Assembly: GCA_003451595.1 (NCBI GenBank)
Contig: DMDA01000003.1
Location: forward strand, 1 to 9,072
Reading direction: 5' to 3'
From: Chloroflexota bacterium
GTDB lineage: Bacteria; Chloroflexota; Anaerolineae; Caldilineales; Caldilineaceae
Length of the DNA: 9,072 nucleotides
Both the position numbers and the translations under genes were made by a program. Below, one piece after another: positions 5,359 to 9,072 of this stretch; position 1 is the first letter of the stretch, and the number at the start of each line of letters is the position of its first letter. The notes beneath the pieces are model-generated. The model was given only the letters and a program-made list of their open reading frames with translations, did not search any database and was not told where the DNA came from.

Positions 5359-5362
5359 CCCA

Positions 5363-6799
5363 ATGAAGCAACGTTTGATCTCATGGCGCTGGTTGATAGT
5401 GCTGGCGCTGGTTGTAGGGCTGACGCCACTACAGGCGCTCCATGCACAAGACAATGGCATGTCACAAGGTGAAGTGGTGGCCGAAGGACTAAACGGCCCG
5501 ATGGGCGTGCTGGTCGACCCCAACGGTGACCTCTGGGTGGTCGATTCAGGACTTGGCGGTGAGAATACAGTGGAAGGCTTCGATTTCACCGGCCAGGCGA
5601 TCACGGGCACCTATGGTCCGACCGCGCGCATCGTCAAGGTCTCGCTGGCCGACGGCGCAATGGTGGACGTGGCGGCGCTGACCTCTGTGAGCAACGGTAC
5701 GGAAAACGAGGGCGGCTCGCGCCTGGCGTTGCTCGACGGTGTACTTTACGCCACTGGCGCTGGTTGGCATCCTGCCGTGATGCCATCAACAGCCGAAGCG
5801 CCGCTCCCTGGTACAGGCAGTCTCTGGCGTATCGAAACCGATGGCACGGTGAGTGAAGCGTCACCACTCTGGCAGCTCGAACGCGACAACAACCCGATCA
5901 GCGCTGAAGTTGACACGCATCCCTACGGTCTGCTTGCCGGCCCCGATGGCAACCTCTGGGTGGCTGACGCCGGCATGAACGCGCTGCTCAAGGTCGATCC
6001 GGCGACCGGCGACGCCGCCATCGTAGCGACGTTCGACCCGATTCCTGGCGTCTTTCCTAACCCCAATTACAACAACGAGATGCTGACTGACGCCGTGCCC
6101 ACCGGCGTTGCGATCGCTGATGGCGTCATTTATGTGAGCTTTCTCTCCGGCGGCCCCTTCATCCCTGGCTCGGCCAAAGTGGTGATGGTGGGCGAAGACG
6201 GCGTCGTCAACGACTACGCCACCGGTCTGACGATGCTCACGGACCTGCGCACCGGGCCAGATGGCGCACTCTACGCTACACAATTTGGCCTCTTTACCGA
6301 ACAAGGGCCGGTGCCGGGCAGCGGCGCCGTGATTCGCATTCAGCCGGGCGACGCCTCCGAGGTAGTCGTGTCGGGGCTGATGTTCCCGACCTCGCTTGAC
6401 TTCAACGCCGATGGCGATGCCTTCGTCAGCGTGAATGGCGTCGGCGCACCGGGTTCCGGGCAGGTTGTGCGGTTCGCCGGACTGACAGGGATGGCGGGCA
6501 CACCGATTGCAGAGGCGATGGCGGCAATGGCGCCACCCGATGCAGGCATGACCAGCGGCGCCGCAGCAGCGGAAACATCGACTGCCGAAGCAATGACACC
6601 AGAAGCAATGACACCCGAAGAGGTCGCAACGCCAGAGGCGCCAGCTGAAGCGATGGCCGCCGCAGCCACACCAGAACCGACGCCAGAAACCATGCCCGTC
6701 ACCGGCGCAGATCAGGCACAGGGCGTCACGCTTGCCATCGTGGTGGGCGTATTGGCAGCGTTGGTAAGCGCCATCTGGCTGCGCCGCCGGTTCGCCTAA
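5363..6799 (+). CDS. ScyD/ScyE-like exported beta-propeller protein with MPVTG C-terminal anchor signal
   Basis: The 478-residue protein starts with a signal peptide (about 1-28, cleavage near LHA|QD). Residues about 36-372 contain propeller-type repeats: GLNGPMGVLVDPNGDLWVVD (42-61), HPYGLLAGPDGNLWVADAG (186-204, followed by NALLKVDP), TDLRTGPDGALYA (293-305) and PTSLDFNADGDAFV (342-355). These resemble the ScyD/ScyE family, named from cyanobacterial scytonemin clusters, and more broadly the NHL/SMP-30 folds. No scytonemin gene is nearby, so that pathway should not be inferred. Residues about 375-443 are an Ala/Glu/Met/Thr/Pro-rich linker. It is followed by MPVTG (444-448), a hydrophobic helix (455-473) and RRRFA, the layout of a sortase-type sorting signal with Met in place of Leu. 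The start follows GGAGG at 7-nt spacing. The gene ends at a strong terminator. Substrate or partner is unknown. Confidence 0.8.
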   Translation: MKQRLISWRWLIVLALVVGLTPLQALHAQDNGMSQGEVVAEGLNGPMGVLVDPNGDLWVVDSGLGGENTVEGFDFTGQAITGTYGPTARIVKVSLADGAMVDVAALTSVSNGTENEGGSRLALLDGVLYATGAGWHPAVMPSTAEAPLPGTGSLWRIETDGTVSEASPLWQLERDNNPISAEVDTHPYGLLAGPDGNLWVADAGMNALLKVDPATGDAAIVATFDPIPGVFPNPNYNNEMLTDAVPTGVAIADGVIYVSFLSGGPFIPGSAKVVMVGEDGVVNDYATGLTMLTDLRTGPDGALYATQFGLFTEQGPVPGSGAVIRIQPGDASEVVVSGLMFPTSLDFNADGDAFVSVNGVGAPGSGQVVRFAGLTGMAGTPIAEAMAAMAPPDAGMTSGAAAAETSTAEAMTPEAMTPEEVATPEAPAEAMAAAATPEPTPETMPVTGADQAQGVTLAIVVGVLAALVSAIWLRRRFA

Positions 6800-6835
6800 G
6801 CGATCGCCCTGCGTAGAAAACCGAAATGCTCACAG

Positions 6836-6865
6836 CGGGACAGGCCAAGGCCTGTCCCGTTTTTT
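6836..6865 (+). terminator. Intrinsic terminator after the propeller gene
   Basis: CGGGACAGGCC (6836-6846), AA, GGCCTGTCCCG (6849-6859) form a perfect inverted repeat followed directly by six Ts (6860-6865). It lies 36 nt after the stop and should end the cytochrome c-propeller transcript. Confidence 0.93.
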
Positions 6866-6920
6866 CAATCCCAATGATGGCGATTGCCTCAAACGCACTG
6901 TGCAGCAAAACCTTGAATAG

Positions 6921-6930
6921 CACAATTGTG
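6921..6930. promoter_or_regulatory. Perfect palindrome CACAATTGTG upstream of the FAS1 gene
   Basis: This 10-bp palindrome lies about 75 bp upstream of the FAS1 gene's likely -10 box, in a region with no other role. It is a possible binding site for a dimeric regulator, but a palindrome of this size can occur by chance. Confidence 0.3.
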
Positions 6931-6960
6931 ACGAGATTTACAGAAACCCGACCAATACCC

Positions 6961-7008
6961 GTATATCGTTGCACATGATTTGCAACGTGAATGTATATAT
7001 TTTGCAAC
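6961..7008 (+). promoter_or_regulatory. Promoter region of the first FAS1 gene with helically phased TTGCA sites
   Basis: The best -10 is TATATT (6996-7001, five of six), with start near 7008 and a 35-nt leader. No good -35 is 16-18 nt upstream. Around the -10 are TTGCAC (6969-6974), TTGCAA (6980-6985) and TTGCAA (7002-7007), whose starts are 11 and 22 bp apart, one and two helical turns. GTATAT precedes the first and the last of them (6961-6966 and 6993-6998). This suggests cooperative regulator binding across the promoter. Confidence 0.45.
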
Positions 7009-7042
7009 AACCAACTACACCATCACACACAAGGAGAAGTAT

Positions 7043-8245
7043 ATGAAATTGCAGATGCGTAAGTTGCTTCAGCTCATTGTGGTGCTTGCCCTGGCGCTGA
7101 GCTTGGCCCCGGTGCAGCCTGCTTTTGCCCAAGACGCCGACATTGTCGACACGGCAGTGGCGGCGGGCAGCTTCAACACCCTGGTAACTGCTGTGCAGGC
7201 AGCTGGTCTAGTCGATACGCTCAAGGGTGAAGGCCCCTTCACCGTCTTTGCGCCGACCGACGAAGCCTTTGCCAAACTGCCTGCGGAGGTGCTGGAGGCA
7301 GCATTGGCCGACCCGGAAGGGCTGCTGACGCAAGTGTTGCTCTACCACGTGGTGCCGGGCAAGGTCATGTCCACCGATCTGAGCGATGGCCTCGAGGCGG
7401 CAACAGCGCAGGGTGAATCGGTGACCTTCACAATCGCCGACGGGAAAGCTATGGTCAACAACGCTAACATTGTTGCAGCGGATGTTGCAGCCAGCAATGG
7501 CGTGATTCATGTGATCGACACCGTGATTCTGCCGCCAAGCATTGTCGCTGCTGCGGAAGCAGCCGCCACACCGGTTGCAACCGAAGAAGTCGTCGCAGAA
7601 GCAGCTGCCACACCGATGCCAACCGAAGAGGCAATGGCAGAGGCGGCAATGGCTGATATCGTTGACACCGCCGTTGCGGCAGGCAACTTCAACACTCTGG
7701 TTGCCGCTGTGCAGGCCGCTGGCCTGGTGGACGCCCTCAAGGGTGAAGGTCCATTCACGGTCTTTGCACCGACCGATGACGCCTTTGCCAAACTTCCGCA
7801 GGCGACCATCGATGCGCTGTTGGCTGACCCCACCGGCGACCTAACGCAGATTCTGCTGTATCACGTGGTTCCTGGCAAGGTGATGGCTGCCGACCTGAGT
7901 GATGGGCTGGAGGCGACGACATTGCAGGGCGGCGCAGTCACCTTTAAGTTGAGCGATAGCGGCGCAATGGTCAATGACGCCAACATCATTGCCACCGACA
8001 TCGAAACCTCTAATGGCGTCATCCATGTGATTGATAGCGTTATCCTGCCGCCAGCGGCAGAGGCTGCGCCGGCCGCAGCGACCCCGGCCGCCACCGAAGA
8101 AATGGCTGCCGAGTCCATGGCGCCCGAGCAGATGCCGGTGACAGGTGGCGAAGCCGGCAATGGCCTCAACATTGCTCTCGTTGCCGGTCTGATCGTAATT
8201 GTGCTGGGTGGTTTGGCAGTAGTTTCTCGCCGCCGACTGGCGTAA
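7043..8245 (+). CDS. Two-domain FAS1 (fasciclin) surface protein with MPVTGG C-terminal anchor signal
   Basis: The 400-residue protein has a signal peptide (1-29, cleavage AFA|QD) and two FAS1 domains, about 32-165 and 204-337. Each shows the family hallmarks: GEGPFTVFAPTD (H1 box region), LLYHVVPGKVM, and SNGVIHVID-VILPP (H2 box region). FAS1 domains mediate adhesion or binding to matrix polymers. The domains align at a constant offset of 172 residues with no gaps, showing recent internal duplication. A linker with two 14-residue repeats (172-199) joins them. A second Ala/Thr/Glu/Pro-rich linker leads to MPVTGG (364-369), a hydrophobic helix (375-394) and SRRRLA, a sorting-type tail very like that of the propeller protein. 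The ATG follows AAGGAGAAG (7031-7039) at good spacing. The gene has its own promoter region and terminator. Function beyond surface adhesion is not readable. Confidence 0.9.
   Translation: MKLQMRKLLQLIVVLALALSLAPVQPAFAQDADIVDTAVAAGSFNTLVTAVQAAGLVDTLKGEGPFTVFAPTDEAFAKLPAEVLEAALADPEGLLTQVLLYHVVPGKVMSTDLSDGLEAATAQGESVTFTIADGKAMVNNANIVAADVAASNGVIHVIDTVILPPSIVAAAEAAATPVATEEVVAEAAATPMPTEEAMAEAAMADIVDTAVAAGNFNTLVAAVQAAGLVDALKGEGPFTVFAPTDDAFAKLPQATIDALLADPTGDLTQILLYHVVPGKVMAADLSDGLEATTLQGGAVTFKLSDSGAMVNDANIIATDIETSNGVIHVIDSVILPPAAEAAPAAATPAATEEMAAESMAPEQMPVTGGEAGNGLNIALVAGLIVIVLGGLAVVSRRRLA
7556..7639 (+). repeat. 42-bp tandem repeat encoding the FAS1 interdomain linker
   Basis: Two 42-bp units (7556-7597 and 7598-7639) encode EAAATPVATEEVVA and EAAATPMPTEEAMA. 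They form a flexible acidic Ala/Thr/Pro-rich spacer between the FAS1 domains. Copy number could vary by slippage without breaking the frame. Confidence 0.75.
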
Positions 8246-8269
8246 TCACACATCGTAGATGACGGTCAA

Positions 8270-8302
8270 GAGAGTGGGGCGCATGCACCCCACTCTCTTT
8301 TT
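8270..8302 (+). terminator. Intrinsic terminator after the first FAS1 gene
   Basis: GAGAGTGGGG (8270-8279) pairs perfectly with CCCCACTCTC (8288-8297) across an 8-nt loop and is followed by five Ts (8298-8302). The stem begins 24 nt after the stop codon. The two FAS1 genes are therefore probably separate transcription units. Confidence 0.92.
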
Positions 8303-8368
8303 GTTTCCCACAGACCAAGAGACGCCCAACAACCGCGATCGTGATTGTGTGAGCTTCACCCCATCTTC

Positions 8369-8377
8369 TGCTATAAT
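8369..8377 (+). promoter_or_regulatory. Extended -10 promoter of the second FAS1 gene
   Basis: TGCTATAAT combines a perfect TATAAT (8372-8377) with the TGn extension. The -35 region (about 8349-8354, GTGAGC) is poor, as expected for this class. The start would be near 8384, giving a leader of about 72 nt that opens with the stem-loop at 8382-8401. Confidence 0.7.
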
Positions 8378-8381
8378 GTTG

Positions 8382-8401
8382 CAGGGTTTTGTCGAACCCT
8401 G
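8382..8401 (+). promoter_or_regulatory. Stem-loop at the predicted 5' end of the second FAS1 mRNA
   Basis: CAGGGTT (8382-8388) and AACCCTG (8395-8401) form a perfect 7-bp stem with a 6-nt loop at the predicted transcription start. A 5'-terminal stem-loop of this kind can protect an mRNA from 5'-end-dependent decay. Some base pairs would be lost if transcription starts at 8384. Confidence 0.45.
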
Positions 8402-8455
8402 ATGCGACACAGCGCACCAGACACAAATTTTTTCAAACACATCAAGGAGAGTTGT

Positions 8456-9072
8456 ATGAAGCAACGCGTCCGCATCCTGCTACAACTGGCAGTGGTGTTT
8501 GCACTCATCTTGAGCCTTGCGCCACTCCAGGCAATTGCGCAGGAAGGCATGAGCGAAAAGGCCGATCTCATCGAGACCGCGATCGCCGCCGGCGATTTCA
8601 CCGTTTTGGTTGATCTGGTGGAAGCCGCTGGCCTGACTGAGACCCTGCAAGGCGAAGGGCCATTCACGGTTTTTGCACCGACCGACGCAGCGTTTGCCGC
8701 CGTCCCGGCTGATGTGCTGGACGCACTAACTGCTGACCCGGCGGCGCTGCAAAGCGTCCTGCTCTATCACGTCGTACCGGGTCGCCTGGTCGCCGCCTTG
8801 ATCAGCGATGGCAAAGAGGTGGCGACTGCCGAGGGCAGCAACGTGGTCTTCTCGTTTGCTGACGGAGTCAAGAAGGTCAACGGCGCCACCATTGTCGCCA
8901 AGGACATCCAGGCCTCCAACGGCGTGATCCACGTGATCGACAGTGTGATCCTGCCGCCGGAACTTGCCGCTTCGTTGGGCGTCGAGGCCGCACCAGCTGC
9001 CGAGGCCACGCCAGCCGCCACCGAGGAAGCCGCCGCTGAAGCCACGCCGGTCGCCACCGAGGAAGCCGCCGC
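8456..9072 (+). CDS. FAS1 (fasciclin) domain surface protein, 3' end beyond the window
   Basis: The frame stays open to the window edge, so 205 residues are visible and the gene is partial at its 3' end. The start at 8456 follows AAGGAG (8444-8449) with 6-nt spacing. A signal peptide (1-28, cleavage AIA|QE) resembles those of the two preceding surface proteins. One complete FAS1 domain (about 35-168) carries GEGPFTVFAPTD, LLYHVVPGR and SNGVIHVIDSVILPP. It is followed by a linker of at least two 12-residue repeats (EATPxATEEAAA). By analogy with the gene before it, a second FAS1 domain or an MPVTG-type anchor may lie beyond the edge; this cannot be seen. The gene arose by duplication of, or from a common ancestor with, its neighbour. 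It probably acts in adhesion at the cell surface. Confidence 0.88.
   Translation, partial: MKQRVRILLQLAVVFALILSLAPLQAIAQEGMSEKADLIETAIAAGDFTVLVDLVEAAGLTETLQGEGPFTVFAPTDAAFAAVPADVLDALTADPAALQSVLLYHVVPGRLVAALISDGKEVATAEGSNVVFSFADGVKKVNGATIVAKDIQASNGVIHVIDSVILPPELAASLGVEAAPAAEATPAATEEAAAEATPVATEEAA
9002..9072 (+). repeat. 36-bp tandem repeat in the FAS1 linker, continuing past the window
   Basis: A 36-bp unit starts at 9002 and repeats from 9038. The second copy is complete but for its last base when the window ends. The copies differ at a few positions and encode EATPAATEEAAA and EATPVATEEAA. Further copies may follow outside the window. Confidence 0.75.

Noticed and set aside
6340..6702. Minus-strand Ala/Ser-rich open frame
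   Set aside because: It is a low-complexity antisense translation of the propeller gene's linker.
5363..6799. Scytonemin biosynthesis from the ScyD/ScyE-like protein
   Set aside because: Only the propeller resembles that family. No other scytonemin genes are present, and the fold is widespread.

Overview
The window is GC-rich bacterial DNA carrying seven protein-coding genes: one on the minus strand at the left end and six on the plus strand, the last cut off by the right edge. No rRNA, tRNA, CRISPR array or insertion sequence is visible. The best guess for the organism is a member of Chloroflexota (Anaerolineae or Caldilineae type). The reasons are the small stand-alone E2-type acyltransferase, an ArsR/DUF2087 regulator, a DUF5684 membrane protein, Pro/Thr- and Ala/Glu-rich linkers in exported proteins, FAS1 proteins with an MPVTG C-terminal sorting-type signal, and intergenic GTTGCGT/ACGCAAC heptamer repeats. 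This is inference from family knowledge, not a database result.

Left part (1-2700): a minus-strand gene (208-1041) encodes a chimera. About 48 residues of a family-28-type glycosyltransferase N-terminus run in frame into a 2-oxoacid-dehydrogenase acyltransferase catalytic domain with an intact HxxxDG motif. A 341-bp divergent intergenic region follows. It holds a near-consensus sigma70-type promoter and a cluster of overlapping palindromes just downstream of the predicted transcription start. These lead into a 431-residue winged-helix regulator (ArsR-type helix-turn-helix plus C-terminal DUF2087), which is a natural candidate for autoregulation.

Middle part (2700-4740): a small three-helix DUF5684 membrane protein is followed, after a strong stem-loop without a U-tract, by an orphan beta-order amino-DNA-methyltransferase. 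The methyltransferase has an extended -10 box placed so that its mRNA may be leaderless. The 378-bp gap after it holds a 127-bp imperfect palindrome built partly of inverted 7-bp repeats, and a sequence closely matching a sigma54 (-24/-12) promoter upstream of a cytochrome c gene.

Right part (4739-9072): four consecutive genes encode exported proteins. They are a monoheme cytochrome c, a ScyD/ScyE-like beta-propeller, a two-domain FAS1 (fasciclin) protein, and a second FAS1 protein truncated by the window. The propeller and the first FAS1 protein end in MPVTG, a membrane helix and an Arg-rich tail, and three of the four share similar signal peptides. The cytochrome and propeller genes may be cotranscribed and end at a textbook intrinsic terminator (6836-6865). 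Each FAS1 gene then has its own promoter region, and the first ends at its own terminator (8270-8302). Together they look like a cell-surface module of an adhesive or scaffold type with a redox component. The joint function is not established by the sequence.
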